Origin: Brachypterus glaber
Lineage: Eukaryota; Arthropoda; Insecta; Coleoptera; Kateretidae
Length of the DNA: 64,000 nt
Assembly (NCBI GenBank): GCA_958510825.1
Contig: OY294044.1
Location: 70,382,095 to 70,446,094, forward strand
Direction of reading: 5' to 3'
The position numbers and the translations under genes were made by a program. The notes under the pieces are model-generated. The model did no database searches. It was given only the letters and a program-made list of their open reading frames with translations, and was not told where the DNA came from. Positions 10,726 to 22,497 of the stretch are shown here, in pieces; position 1 is the stretch's first letter; every line of letters begins with the position of its first letter.

Positions 10726-11717
10726 TTTAAAAGGGACTTTTTATTATTTTTTATTTCGAGATACCTCGGAGAGAAGACAGCATTTTTATGTCCCAAGTAA
10801 GGGTGGTTTATTGATAAACAAAAATCAAAAAATTTGATAAGCACAAAAATGGCTTGAAGGATTTTTCTCAAATTTTGTAAGTTAATGGTAAATTATCAAC
10901 ATAACAACATGTCCTTAGTGGTTTCCCCGAAAAAATCACATGGGGTAAAATATTTTTTAGAAATTTTAGCGGACGCGCATTAAAAATTACATATGAATGT
11001 TACTTTTTCATAATTATTATTATAATTATTATTAAATGCGAAAATAATAACAAAATAATCAAAATCTCAAAACTTACTGGCATATTTTTTGCCAGCAACT
11101 AAATGCCTTGGAACAGTACCATAATCAGATTATTTTATAGACTGTTGTTCTCTACTTCAATCATTAGGGTTTTATTACCCGTACTAATTTATGGTTTTGA
11201 ATATTTTAAATTGATTATCGTATATGTATCGTATATATGGTATGGTAAAAAAACAACTTTATAGGTCCAGAACGACTTTAAATAAATAATTTAAAACAAC
11301 AATATAACATAATATGGACATACTCTTGGCAGTGGAATAACCGGAGCTTCGCGGGATTCAGCGCTGGGGGGTCCCAATTTCTATTTTAAATTGGTGTTTG
11401 AAAAACCGTAACCTTGAAATTTCTAAGATTTTGATATGAAAAATTTTAAATTAAAAGTTTCATAAGTTTTAAGAACATATCTTTATCGCTAATTACTAAA
11501 ATTAACAAAAATATGATAGTTAACTTTTTGATTGAGTAGGTTTCTAGAAGCCGAGGGCCGGCCAGCCGGCCCGAGGGCAATAAACCTACGAAATCAAAAT
11601 TTAACTTTTCGCCCGCGTATTATACAATATTTATCATTCGATTGTTACTAATTATAATAAATTATTAAAATATATTGAATTTTAAATTGCAAAAAATATT
11701 TCCTTTTACAGTCTTAT
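10726..11717. other. AT-rich stretch without gene; GC palindrome at 11540-11592
   Basis: No coding sequence was found. A GC-rich inverted repeat stands out, GGGCCGGC-CA-GCCGGCCC at about 11565-11582, inside a wider pair GTAGGTTT and AAACCTAC (11536-11592). The CGCGTATTATAC and ATCATTCG words nearby resemble those at 28470-28500. Confidence 0.5.
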
Positions 11718-11853
11718 AATAATAATAATTTATTCATTCCAATAGATCATGTACATGATATAGGACAAGTCAACGTGTAGGTATACATAAATAATTAAAT
11801 ACATGTAATATAAAACTTAGCTAATTAAAACATATAATAAAGGTATGTAACAG

Positions 11854-12315
11854 TTAAAAACGATATGCTAAAAATTCATCAATCGAATAAAATGCATTTG
11901 AAAGCAAAACATCTTTGATTGATTTAACATACAAAGAATATTTTAAATTTTTAATTCTGTGAGGCACTTTATTGCATAATATAGCACCATAATAAAAAGG
12001 ATTCTGTTTAGACATCTGCAGATTATGTCTGGGGAGTAGAACATTCTCAGCATTACGGGTATTATAATTATGATTATTCTTAAATAAGTCAAAGGCATTT
12101 AAATTTGATCTCACAAACTTTAAAATTTCAAAGATATAAAGGGAGGGAAATGTTAAGAGGTTTTCATTAATAAAAGTGTTTCTGCAGGAATCGCGATACT
12201 TTAGTCCGTACATATTACGTATTGCTCTTTTCTGTATAAAAAATACTCGATGTGCTTCGGTAGAATTACCCCACAAAATTAAACCATAACGCACTATAGA
12301 CAAAAAGTTAGACAT
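11854..12315 (-). pseudogene. LINE A C-terminal domain (after frameshift)
   Basis: This 153-codon frame continues the reverse transcriptase protein in a shifted frame. It begins NFLSIVRYGLILWGNSTEAH, the expected block after the polymerase thumb in Jockey/CR1-group LINEs, then IQKRAIRNMYGLKYRDSC. The C-terminus reaches a stop at 11854 before the 3' untranslated region. Its overlap with the main frame (12294-12315) includes an A run, a likely place for an indel. LINE B fragments at 53690-54090 share the QKR-IR pattern and a later cysteine, so the two copies are relatives. Confidence 0.8.
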
Positions 12316-14375
12316 ATAAAAAACACGTACAACATTCTTGTTGCAAATTGACTAAGACGTTTTAAAGCAAAACAATTACTAGAGCATTTTTTGCATACAT
12401 AGTCAACATGTTCTTTCCAATTTAAGGACATGTCAACATGTATCCCCAAGACTTTAGTGGATGTAACCTGATGAATGCTTTTGTTGTTTAATTTAATAAG
12501 ATTGCTTTCCTTGTAATGTGCTGCGTAAGGATAGAATTGCATAGCGACAGTTTTATCTTGATTTAAAACTAAATTATTTCTGGCAAAAAAGTCTGAAATA
12601 TTGTGTAGATTATTTTGCAACAATTTAACAACAAGCTCTCTATCGCAGTTAGATGAAACTAATGTAAAGTCATCAGCAAAGGCACACCAAAATATTTCCA
12701 AAACTAAGTCAATATCATTACAGTACAACAAAAATAAAAGTGGGCCCAATACACTGCCTTGAGGAACGCCTATTTCAATATCAAGCTCTTCCGATAAAAC
12801 TCCAAAAAAATCAACTATCTGTTTCCTATTTTTCAGATAATCTCTCAAAATTTCCAGACACTTTCCGCGCAGACCATAAAATTCCAGCTTTTGCAGTAGA
12901 ATCTCATGGTCTACGCAGTCAAAAGCTTTGGACAAATCAATAAATAGCGCGATTACCCTATTTTTAATATCAACGTTATCATAAATATAATGTATCAGTT
13001 CACACAGAGCAGTAATAGTGGATTTACCTTGTCTGAAGCCATGCTGGCGTTTACTAAGTATGTTGTTGATATTCAAAAAGTTTATTATTCTTTTAAATAA
13101 AACCCTCTCTATAATTTTTGAAAAGACAGACAAAAGAGATATAGGCCTGTAATTACCTAACACTTTAGGGTCACCTTTTTTATATAAACAAATTACTTTT
13201 GAGATTTTTAGTAGACTAGGGAAACATCCGTCAATTAAACACAAATTTATTAAAAAGGAAAGAGGTTTTACTAATTGTTTTGAAGACTTTTTTATGATGG
13301 AAACAGGAAAATTGTCAAGGCCACAAGAGTTAGAATTTTTTAAGTTTTTAATAATCTCATGAAGTTCGTCTTCAGTAACGGCATCTAAAAAAATTGTATT
13401 TGATATCCTTTTTTTATGTGAATTCACGTTATTTGAAGAACTGGAGTTATTTTTTAAATTGTTTGCAATATTTTTTGGAAGATTTATAAAATAAGTGTTA
13501 AACTCATTAGCAATTTTGACTTTGTCGCTAGTTTCTTCATTATTTACTACAAAAGTCTCCGGTTTTGGTGTGTTTTTTGTATTGTTTTGGGATTTAATCA
13601 ATTTCCACACAGTTTTTGTTTTATTTTGAGCATTTAAAATTTTTGAATCTATGTCAGTTCTTTTCGCCGCACGGATAACTTTCTGATAAACAGATTTATA
13701 TTGTTTATAAAATTCATTAGATACCCTACCACTTTTTTTAAGTTCAAATAATTTTTTTAAGGTTTGTGAAGAACATTTAATGCCAGAAGTAATCCAGCTC
13801 TTTGTTGAATAATTTTTAGGTTTATTAGAAATGACGGGAAAACATTGTTCAAAATAATTATTTAAGGTACTTATAAAATTTTCAAATTTGACATTGACAG
13901 ACAGATCACAATTTATTACATTTTGCCAGGTTTCACAACTGAGTTTATTTAAAAAAAGTTTTATATTTTTATTAGAAAAAGATCTACCAGAGAAAGATAC
14001 ATTTTGCTTGAAATCTAAATTAAAACAAATTTTTTGAGAAGAATGATCTGACAGTCCGTTTTGGTTAATATCCTTTTTGGTAATATAATCATTAAAATTA
14101 GTAAATATATAGTCTATACAGCTAGACTTTTGATTTTGTTTTCCTAATCTAGTAATATCTTTAAATACAGAATGTATATTATATGAATTGGTTATATCTA
14201 GAAGCCTAATTTTCCTGTCTATTTCAATTTTTTCGTTTGAGCACAAATCTATATTTAAGTCACCGCAAAGTATTAACTTATCAAATTTCATTTTACAAAT
14301 TAAAAAGAGTGCTTCATCCAATTTCGAATAAAATGTCTGAATATCACCATCTGTGGAGCGGTAAACACATAGCAT
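12294..14375 (-). pseudogene. LINE A endonuclease-reverse transcriptase, main part
   Basis: This 693-codon open frame has no true start. The same frame stays open upstream to about 14505, so the listed Met is internal. Residues 36-45 (LCGDLNIDLC) and 109-112 (SDHS) are the later endonuclease motifs of APE-type LINEs; CIDYIFTN at 86-93 also fits. The reverse transcriptase follows: LFIDLSKAFDCVDH near 475 carries the first catalytic aspartates, GVPQGSVLGP lies near 535 and FADD near 564 is the catalytic box. The enzyme would nick target DNA and copy the element RNA at the nick. The frame ends at FFICLTFCL, where a frameshift separates it from the C-terminal domain at 11854-12315. The endonuclease N-terminus is missing, so the copy is dead despite an intact polymerase core. 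Confidence 0.85.
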
Positions 14376-14846
14376 ACAAACAGTTTGATTTTTTAAGTTT
14401 ATCTTACAAGCAGCACATTCGAAATTTAGTTCAGTGCTTAAATTAACAATATGTTCTAGATTTGTAACATCAGTATGACCAGACTTAGCAAAAATAATAT
14501 CTATCTAGTTATCCATGACAAATTGCTATCCAATCAAATCGTTAAAAAACACAATTGAATCGTTTCTTTTGCGTGCGGTTTAATTTTCAAAGTAGCTAAG
14601 TCTTTTGATTTATTTGTGTTAAAATATATTTGTTATGAAAATATTAATACTCCTGAAACCCTTCTATAAATATTATTAATATTGAAATTGATATTACAAT
14701 TTAAATTTTGTGTTTGTGATTTATTTTAGTGGACGAATATGAACAGATTAACCGGTTAACCATATGTTTTGAGGTTATGTTATAGAAGAAATTTTTATTT
14801 ATATGAAATATTCATAATACTTGTATCTGGTGAAAAAGAACATACA

Positions 14847-15408
14847 TAGGGTTATTCTTTTAAATGGTACACCCCCTGTAACTTTTGAACAAGATGAGAT
14901 ATAAACTTTAAATGTGAAATGTACATATCACACAACAAAAACTATTATTTGCAATATTTTTTAATTTTATATTCTGTAAGGCGGCGCTAGGGGGGCAGTA
15001 TCGGACAGAATTTTAAAAGACACCCTAGGTCTTGTGATACATTATTTTATAGAACTTAAAATTCTCTATTTAATCTTGTAACTTTTTGTTTTTTAACTTT
15101 TTTTTTTAATTTTTTTTTGTACAAATAAAAAATTAATTTTAAAAATTTTACACAGAAGGTCCAAATAATGAATACAAGGTGTATTATCATTTTTGGACTA
15201 ATTATTTATCATTTTCGTGTAATTTTTTTTAAATTTATGCACAAAATATTGACAATTTCATCAGTTTAAAAAGAAATAAAAAATAAATAGTTATATGGTT
15301 CTATAGAAATTTTTATGCTCTTTAAAATGATGTATCACAAGATCTAGGATGCCACCTAAAATATTGTTCAAAAGTTACGGGGGTATACTATTTAAAAGAA
15401 TAACCCTG
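14847..15408. mobile_element. TIR element (562 bp) with about 40-bp inverted ends
   Basis: The ends are AGGGTTATTCTTTTAAATGG with CCCCCTGTAACTTTT, and the complementary AAAAGTTACGGGGGTATACT with AAAAGAATAACCCTG, followed by TA. The body is partly palindromic, with the CCTAGGTCTTGTGATACAT and ATGTATCACAAGATCTAGG blocks inverted. It is non-coding. The CAGGGTTATTCTTTT-type end and TA target fit Tc1/mariner-like MITEs. Confidence 0.75.
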
Positions 15409-16258
15409 TAGTTTAAGACCAAAAATGACCAAAAGGTCAAATTTCTTTAAAAATATTATACTTAAGGTAAAGCATCTTATTAAAAAAAAGCTCCAAATTT
15501 CAGCCAGCAAAACATGAGCAGAAATTGACGCTTCGAATAAAAAAAAATCTTAAGAAGGGGTAATTTGAATTTAACGCCTCAAAATACATATTTGATTGTA
15601 ATATAATCTTTCAGCTAGAGGGATGCGAAGATATTAAAAAAAAGCCACGTTTCTCTTGTCACAGTTCAGCGTGAAAAAATTATGTAAATTTTCTTTGAAG
15701 TCAGTTGGGAAACTATAGTTGAACAAGGCATAGGAAATTACTATTATTAGGTACCTATTTGGGCCTTGGTAAGCTTTGTGGAACAAAACGTGATTAAATT
15801 TAGAACATTTATGCTTAACAAATATATGTTAAATTTATTACACTCAGAGAAAAATCGTTGTAAAAAAAAAAAAAAAAAAACGTATGATTTAAAACAAACC
15901 ACTAAGTTTTTGCTTAGTGTTTTTAAAAAAAGATAATGAGCAAGATATGTTTTAAAATAGATTTATCAATGATAACACAAGCGCCTAATTGCAGCTCTCC
16001 TTGCACGAAGTTTCTTTTGGTTTTTTGTTGTTTGGTGTTTTTTTTTTATGAGGAGGCCTTAGTTTACGTTAACGTTGGTTTGGCGTCTGTTTGGTGTTTT
16101 TTTTTGTAAAAAAATGTTTTTTATTTAAAATAATATATTTAAAAACGGTCAGCGCATGAGTTTATCAAAACGCGGCATAAAGAGCTGCACATAAGCGATC
16201 CTACAATAACTACAGTTGCAATATTAAAAATGTTTTATCCAATACATACAGATAATAA
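15409..16258. other. No gene recognised
   Basis: This is AT-rich sequence with a poly-A run at 15865-15882 and T-rich blocks. No frame, RNA gene or inverted element could be supported. Confidence 0.5.
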
Positions 16259-16262
16259 GACA

Positions 16263-16295
<33 letters not shown>

Positions 16296-18940
16296 GAAAT
16301 GATAAGGGCAGAGGATAAGCCTATATGCCCAAGTAAATACAAATATACATATATAGAACAGATCGAAGTTAATTACAATAGCTTGGTATTAATAAAATTA
16401 GTTTTAGAATAAGCACTAGCATTTTAAAATTTTAAAATTTAACACTGATAATAAAAAAATAATTAAATCGTAAAAAAAAAAGTCAAGAAACAAAGTCATT
16501 TGTACAGCACATTAAATCAATGAGTTTCTAAGCCATAAATCATAGCGGTTTTTAAAGGCGTTGATCGAAGGAGCTTTAACGATATTCTCTGAAAGAGAAT
16601 TCCATTGGCCAAAGACTCTATTTGGCAGAAATTGTTCACCAGTAGCGGTTTTTAAAATTCTCACGTGAAAGTTTGAGAGTGTGACCTCGGAGTCTCGGGT
16701 CATTTACAAGAGAAAACATGTGTTTTAAATCAACAGAAAAAGTATCGTTTAATATTCTGAAGGTATGTATCAAATCACCACGTTGTCTTCTGGCTGTAAG
16801 GGTGGGAAGTCGAAGAGTGGCTAGACGTTGGTGATAGTCATAGTTATGTAACCCGTTAACCCATTTAGTGAGTTTACGTTGAACGCCTTCAAGTAGTGTA
16901 ACATCTCTGATAAATCTGGGGCTCCAAATTACATTATTATATTCCAATAGTGACCTGATATATGACTTATATAAGGTAAGAAATAACTGAGCATTTGGTG
17001 CAACAAAAGATTTTTTGATTAAGTAAGAGCATGTATTAGCCTTGCGAACTATTGTGCTAATGTGTTCAGACCAGCACAGTTTGTCATTAATTGTAACTCC
17101 TAAGTCAATTTGGCTGTTAACAGGTCTTACAGTTATACCATTTAGGAGATAGCTATGTTTTGGGTTGTTCTTGCCAATATGTAGAACCGTACATTTTTCT
17201 GGGTTTAAGGGTATCAGCCAGTCTTCACACCATTTTGCTAGGCTAGTAAGGTCTTGTTGGAGTAATAGAGAGTTTACGAGGGGGTTAGCATAAAGCTTGG
17301 AGTCGTCAGCGTAAAAAGAATGCAATGTTTGAAGATGAAAGGAAAGGTCAGTGGTGTAAATCAGATATAAAATAGGTTCAAGTACCGACCCTTGAGGTAC
17401 TCCCGATTTCACTATTCTTGTAGATGACGACGAATTGCCAACCCTTACTGTAAAGCATCTGTTGTAAAGAAAGGCTTTTATCCATTTTAATAACCTTCCC
17501 CTAATGCCAAAGTGTTTTAGCTTGTGTAAAAGCCTTTTCTTTGGGACCCGCTCGAAGGCTTTAGAAAAATCTAAGTACAGTACATCAACGGGTTCACCGT
17601 TGTCCAGTGATTTAGTCCATGAGATAAGACATTCCAGAAGGTTGGTTGTGGTGGAGCGTCCTGGTAAGAAACCATGTTGCGAATCCGGAACGATTTTATT
17701 TTCCAGTATAAATTCTACAAGCTTGTTAGTAATTATCCTCTCCATAATTTTCGAGCAGCTAGGTAGTAAGCTAATAGGGCGATAATTATTGGTGTCTAAT
17801 TTATCCCCTTTTTTAAATATTGGAGTAACAGAGGCATAAAGCCACTGTTCCGGAAGTGTCCCCGATTCAAAAGAGGATTGCATTATGGTCGAAAGAGGTT
17901 TAGGAAGAGATTCTGCACAAGTTTTGAGAATAGTGTTGGAGATAGAATCGGGACCAGGGGCACTAGTGGTATTTAACTTTTTAAGCTCATTACTTACGAT
18001 TTCTTCTGTAAACTGGATCCCTTCTAAGCTTTCAGGAAATCTGGGGCACAAAATGACCGGGAGTGGACCAACTGGCTCTTGTGTGTATGACATTTCAAAA
18101 ACGTCTGCTAGTGTATCAGCTGTTTCGGTGTTTGAGGAACATAATATGCCGTTGTTGTTCTTAAAAATTGGAACGGAGACAGACGAGGACAGTTGAGATC
18201 TCGTGTACTTGTATATAGCCTTGGCACCTTTGCTTATAAGGGAGTTTTCATATGCAATACGTTTATGTCTAATATCTGAAGAAAGTTGATTTGAAAAGTT
18301 TCTATGTGCTTGATAATCGGTTTCAGATAATGTCCTTTTATATCTGCGCCAGAGTGTGCGTTTGAGCTTTGAGCGTTGTATTAAGTCGTTGGTAATATAT
18401 GCTTTAGTCGCGTTAGTTGTTTTCTCATAAGTATGAGAGCAATTTTTAACATGGTATCTAAGTGTTCTGTGAAACGTGGACCACATGTCATTCGTGTTGT
18501 TAACTTCTTGCATGTCCCTCCAACTTTCGTTGGAGAGATTTAGTTCTAAACTATCGTAATCTGTTTTAGTAAAAGACTTTGTAATATTTTTGGTGTTTGC
18601 TTTAGTGATAGTTTGTATGGTGCACAAAAAGGATACATGGTCAGAACAATGTTTTAATGGTGGCAGCATTTCAATATTGCAGATTATATTTTCATCGTTA
18701 GTTAAGACGAGGTCAAGAAGTGATGGGGCATTATTTACCCGATATCTCGTATTTTCTGTCATTAGTTGAGAGAGATTCGATTCTAGTAGCATATTAGTAA
18801 ATAGTGAAGCAGAATCCGCACCTTCAGATGGTAACATGGAATTCCAATTAATCTTTGGGAAGTTAATTACAAGATTTTTGTGTGTTCTGCTGGCTTCTCT
18901 TATATCAGCAATTAAAAGTTTATCCGATGCTATATTGGTG
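16259..18940 (-). mobile_element. 5'-truncated non-LTR retrotransposon (LINE B)
   Basis: This minus-strand LINE runs from a truncated endonuclease near 18940 to a 3' untranslated region that ends in (AAT)n at 16261-16294. The tail is preceded by a GGCTTATCCTCTGCCC block, typical of CR1-like LINE ends. It lacks ORF1 and the endonuclease N-terminus, and one frameshift is present near 16680. At its 5' end it abuts another LINE's 3' coding piece (18945-19172) on the opposite strand. Confidence 0.85.
16512..16703 (-). pseudogene. LINE B C-terminal end (after frameshift)
   Basis: This short frame supplies the missing C-terminus: ILKTATGEQFLPNRVFGQWN followed by SLSENIVKAPSINAFKNRYD and a stop. The F-x-N-R-x-x-x-x-W-N-x-L and F-K-x-x-x-D patterns are the usual last residues of CR1/Jockey-type ORF2 proteins. 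The shift lies around 16665-16690. Confidence 0.75.
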
Positions 18941-18996
18941 GTTTGGACATGTAAATAGGATGATTGGTGAAAGAAATCCATTAAGGATGTTAGCAA
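16636..18996 (-). pseudogene. LINE B endonuclease-reverse transcriptase
   Basis: This is a 786-codon frame. The first 20 or so residues are antisense of the neighbouring LINE fragment, so the real element sequence starts near NIASDKLLIADIREAS. FPKINWN around residue 46 is the remnant of the endonuclease G-D-F-N-x-P-x-I-x-W motif, with GDF missing. LDLVLTN and CSDHVSF follow as later endonuclease motifs. In the reverse transcriptase, LYLDFSKAFERVP lies near 472, GVPQGSVLEP near 529 (Glu replaces the usual Gly) and FYADDSKLY near 558. It belongs to the CR1/Jockey group by these patterns. The frame loses register after NDPRLRGHTLKLSR, and the end continues at 16512-16703. The copy is dead. Confidence 0.85.
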
Positions 18997-19172
18997 GTGA
19001 AAGTGGAACTGTAAGGAGAGTGGGACGACCCAGGAATAGGTGGAAGGTGGAAGTAGAAGAGGATATAAGAAAACTCGGAGTTAATGGATGGAAAGAACGT
19101 ACTAGAAACAAGAAAGAATGGAGAAAAGTGGTTGAAAAGTGGTTCAAAAAGCCATGGGCCTGCTTGGCCTTT
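18945..19172 (+). pseudogene. C-terminal fragment of another LINE ORF2
   Basis: The plus-strand translation has WFGHVNRM, then VGRPRNRWKVEVEEDIRKLG and WRKVVEKW. The G-H-V-x-R-M and G-R-P-x-x-R-W...D-x-x-x-L-G...W-R patterns are a common C-terminal domain of RTE-like and related LINE proteins. Only the last 70 or so residues remain. It is joined to the antisense 5' end of LINE B on the left and to (TA)n and element copy 2 on the right. Confidence 0.7.
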
Positions 19173-19180
19173 AGTGCTTA

Positions 19181-19182
<2 letters not shown>

Positions 19183-19226
<44 letters not shown>
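19183..19226. repeat. (TA)n microsatellite bordering element copy 2
   Basis: This is alternating TA before the element end TTTTCTGTCATATACACGCC. Confidence 0.9.
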
Positions 19227-19230
<4 letters not shown>

Positions 19231-19439
19231 CTGTCATATACACGCCCAAATCGTATAATTGACGTCAATCAGACACCCAAATTTACGTTGTGACGCCCGA
19301 CTTTGGGCGTCAGTCCGTTTAATGCGCGCAATCGACTTCTCTGGATGGTTAGAGTGTAGTACAAGTGTAGTACAAAAAATATTTTTTGGCGTCACTTTGA
19401 TAGGTGTTTATCTAGCTAGATACAAAAGGGGTTCATTCA

Positions 19440-19462
19440 AGTGGCCACCAGGTGGCGCTGTT
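19440..19462. promoter_or_regulatory. CTCF-like motif in element copy 2
   Basis: GTGGCCACCAGGTGGCGCTG is kept exactly as in copy 1 (5874-5893, reverse), although the neighbouring bases differ between the copies. Functional binding is not shown. Confidence 0.35.
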
Positions 19463-20753
19463 GCAGAAAATGTATAATACACTTTACATAATACACGTTA
19501 AACTCACACCCAGTGTATCTACACCGTTGTGACGCCCAAAATGTATAATACACGTCAAAGAGACTCCCAAAAACTGGCAACAATGTATTTAAAAAATCAT
19601 TTTGGCGAGATTAGCCAAATGTCATATTCAAAGACGTATTTCTAAGACTAACGTACAATTAAAATAATTATTAATAGGAATGGTAATGTATACATTATGA
19701 AGATATATTTGTGTTTTATTTTAAAGTATGCATAGCTTAATGTAAATGAGAATATAAGAAAATACATTTGGTAAGTATATTTAAGAACATAACCTCAAAT
19801 ATATTTTTTTTATATTTTATTATATGGGATTACCACCAATAAAATTCTGTTTTCAGCCCTAAATAAGATCCATATGGACCAATACTGGTTTTAAAACAAT
19901 GACCGTTTTTCATTGTTCAGCAAGTTTCCAAAATAAAAAAACTTGCAAAATTTCTATATTTTAATAAAATGGGGAACCAAAAAGTAAGTAAAATATTAAA
20001 TATATGAATTCTTATCGAAAAGGATATATTTACCTTAAAGTATTGCTTAGGTAGAGCTATTTGAATAAAATTATAATTTTAGATTTTGTACCATTACGTA
20101 ATGGACAATTCTTTAACAAAGAGACTCCACCAAAGGGTAATTGTCAAATCAAAGTTATCTGCGGGGGCGGGGGTTGGGGGTGAGTATTATATAAAATGAT
20201 ATTGTCAGCCGAGTTAAGCATGTGCACCAAATTTTAGCTTTTTAAGTATATTCTAAGTGGGTAAAAAAGAAAGGGGTGTTAACTTAGCCTTATACGCATA
20301 TGGGGGGTGATGGGGAGACGAGGGGGAATGTAAAATTTATTGTAAAATTTTATTATCATTAAATGAGTATGTAACCTAATTTTAGTTTTAAATAATCTTG
20401 TTTGGGTAAAATTATTTTTTTTAATTTTAGGGTCGGGGTCCCATATATATATAAAATTGTACTGTCGGCCAAGTTAAGCATGTGTACCAAATGTTAGCTT
20501 TCTAAGTATATTCTAAGGGGAAAGTCTAATTTGATGATCACACACAAAATAATTTAAAAAAAATATTATTCGGTGAATATTAAATCAATTAAGTGAGGTC
20601 ACTCAGGGTAGTGCGGTCACATGTGCTCTACTGAATAGAATACTTTGAGTCAAAATACCGCCTCCAGTGCCGCCCCCACACCCCAACAAATATTGCAAAT
20701 ATGGGACTATTTGGTGCGGTCACTCAGGGTAGGTGCGGTCACTCGTCCTCTTC

Positions 20754-20953
20754 NNNNNNNNNNNNNNNNNNNNNNNNNNNNNNNNNNNNNNNNNNNNNNN
20801 NNNNNNNNNNNNNNNNNNNNNNNNNNNNNNNNNNNNNNNNNNNNNNNNNNNNNNNNNNNNNNNNNNNNNNNNNNNNNNNNNNNNNNNNNNNNNNNNNNNN
20901 NNNNNNNNNNNNNNNNNNNNNNNNNNNNNNNNNNNNNNNNNNNNNNNNNNNNN
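20754..20953. other. Assembly gap, 200 N
   Basis: This gap of conventional size falls in the 130-bp array of copy 2, so the true length is unknown and array units are probably missing. Confidence 0.95.
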
Positions 20954-21987
20954 CCAAAAACCAATATGTCCTGAAGAGGACGAGTGACCGCACCTACCCG
21001 GAGTCACCGCACAAAATTTCACCATACTTGCATTTTTTATCACGTTTATTGTTTCTGGGGGCGGCATTGGGGGCGGTACAACAACTAATATCACTTTGTC
21101 GTGAAGAGGACGAGTGACCACAACTACTCAGAAAGACAGCACAAAATTACCCCATATTGGCATTTTTTATCACGTTTATTGTTTCTGGGGGCGGCAGTGG
21201 GGGCGGTGCAACAACTAAAACATTTTTGTCGTGAAGAGGACAAGTGACCACACCTACCCTGAGTGACCGCACCAAATAGTACCATATTTGCAAAATTTGT
21301 TGGGTGTGAGGGCGGCGCTGGGGGCGGTATTTTGACTCAAAGTATTTTATTCAGTAGAGCACATGTGACCGCACCTACCCTGAGTGACCGTACTCAATTG
21401 ATTTGATATTCACCGAATAATAATTTTTTAAAAATATTTTGAGTGTGATCATCAAATTAGGTAGACCCTATTCTAAGTGGGTGAAAGAGGTAGGGGTGTT
21501 AACTTAGACTTATACGCGTACGGGGGGTGATGGGGAGACGAGGGGGAATGTAAAATTTATTGTAAAATTTTATTATCACTAGGTGAGTATGCAACCTAAT
21601 TTTAGTTTTAAATTATCTTGTGGGGGTAAAAAATGGATTTTTTAAATTTTAGGGTTGGGGGGTTGGGGGGTAAGTTTTATACAAAATTGTAATGTTAGCC
21701 GAGTTAAGCACGTTTAGCAAATTTTACCCTTCTAGGTAGTTTCTAAGTGGTCGAAAAAGCCTTTGGCAGATTTGCAATAAACAAATAAATAAATAAATAA
21801 ACAAACAATGCAAGTTAAATAACAGATTATAAAAGCACTAACAGTTACTTTCAGCAACCTCTAAAATTCCAATATACAAAACGGCGCTGGACTCATTCTT
21901 ATCTTCGAGCTGAGCATGATGCTTATTTTCCAACGTCATTTGTGAGCGTTGGGTGAAAGATACACAAAGACCTAATAAAATAATTTT

Positions 21988-22203
21988 ATGTATAATTTAA
22001 TGGAGAATATAATAAGTCCTCTAACATTTTCTCGTCGGGGTAACGGTTTACGAGATAAACGCAGAAAAGCGCCCGGAAGTCACGTTTGGGGGTGGTTTTT
22101 TCAGCAAAAGGGGATGAAGCTCCCCCCGGGAAGGTGGGAACTCTTTGGACCTGTATTTGGGTTCCTACTGGGAGTTCACAACCAAAATTTAAAAACTTTA
22201 TAA
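21988..22203 (+). other. 71-codon frame, copy 2 counterpart (doubtful gene)
   Basis: The translation is the same as at 1768-1983 on the minus strand. There is no homology I recognise. See the entry for copy 1; it most likely reflects recent duplication rather than selection. Confidence 0.2.
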
Positions 22204-22497
22204 ATTATTTCTTCTATTCGTGGTTTTTTCGTCTAAATTGCTTCGACTAATAGGTATCCACTAAAAACGTCCTACCTCAATATTACGATCTCAAATTAAA
22301 ATTTAATACAAATTAGCTAAGTTGATCTGGCAACACTGTTCTCTCATACATACACTTTGGGTGTGTAATTAGCATAAGTTATCGTGGTGTGACAATAGCA
22401 CATTTTATCATATACAGATGGGAGTGACAAGTACGTCAATTATAATGGGCGTCACTTTGACATTAAACATCTATATATATATATATATATATATATA

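Larger units (their letters stand above)
11718..14510 (-). mobile_element. 5'-truncated non-LTR retrotransposon (LINE A)
   Basis: This minus-strand LINE reads from a truncated endonuclease near 14505 through reverse transcriptase to a C-terminal domain, then a 3' untranslated region ending in an AATAAATTATTATTATTA tail near 11718-11740. It has no poly(A) and no LTRs. The protein order (endonuclease then reverse transcriptase) and the ATT-type tail fit the Jockey/CR1 group. One frameshift near 12300-12315 breaks the protein, and ORF1 and most of the endonuclease are missing. A related 3' part lies at 53190-54468. Confidence 0.85.
19227..22471. mobile_element. Satellite-bearing foldback-like element, copy 2 (inverted)
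   Basis: This is the reverse complement of 1500-6094. The terminal block 21370-22471 is nearly identical to 1500-2600 of copy 1, and 19227-19900 matches 5500-6094 with scattered substitutions. The 130-bp array is represented by a few units on each side of the gap at 20754-20953; unit orientation is CGTCCTCTTC before the gap and GAAGAGGACG after it, so the flip lies in the gap. An extra internal block (20150-20520) repeats the motif at 21460-21740. It encodes no transposase. Confidence 0.75.

Noticed and set aside
17504..18196. Plus-strand frames of 93 and 103 codons
   Set aside because: They are antisense of LINE B reverse transcriptase.
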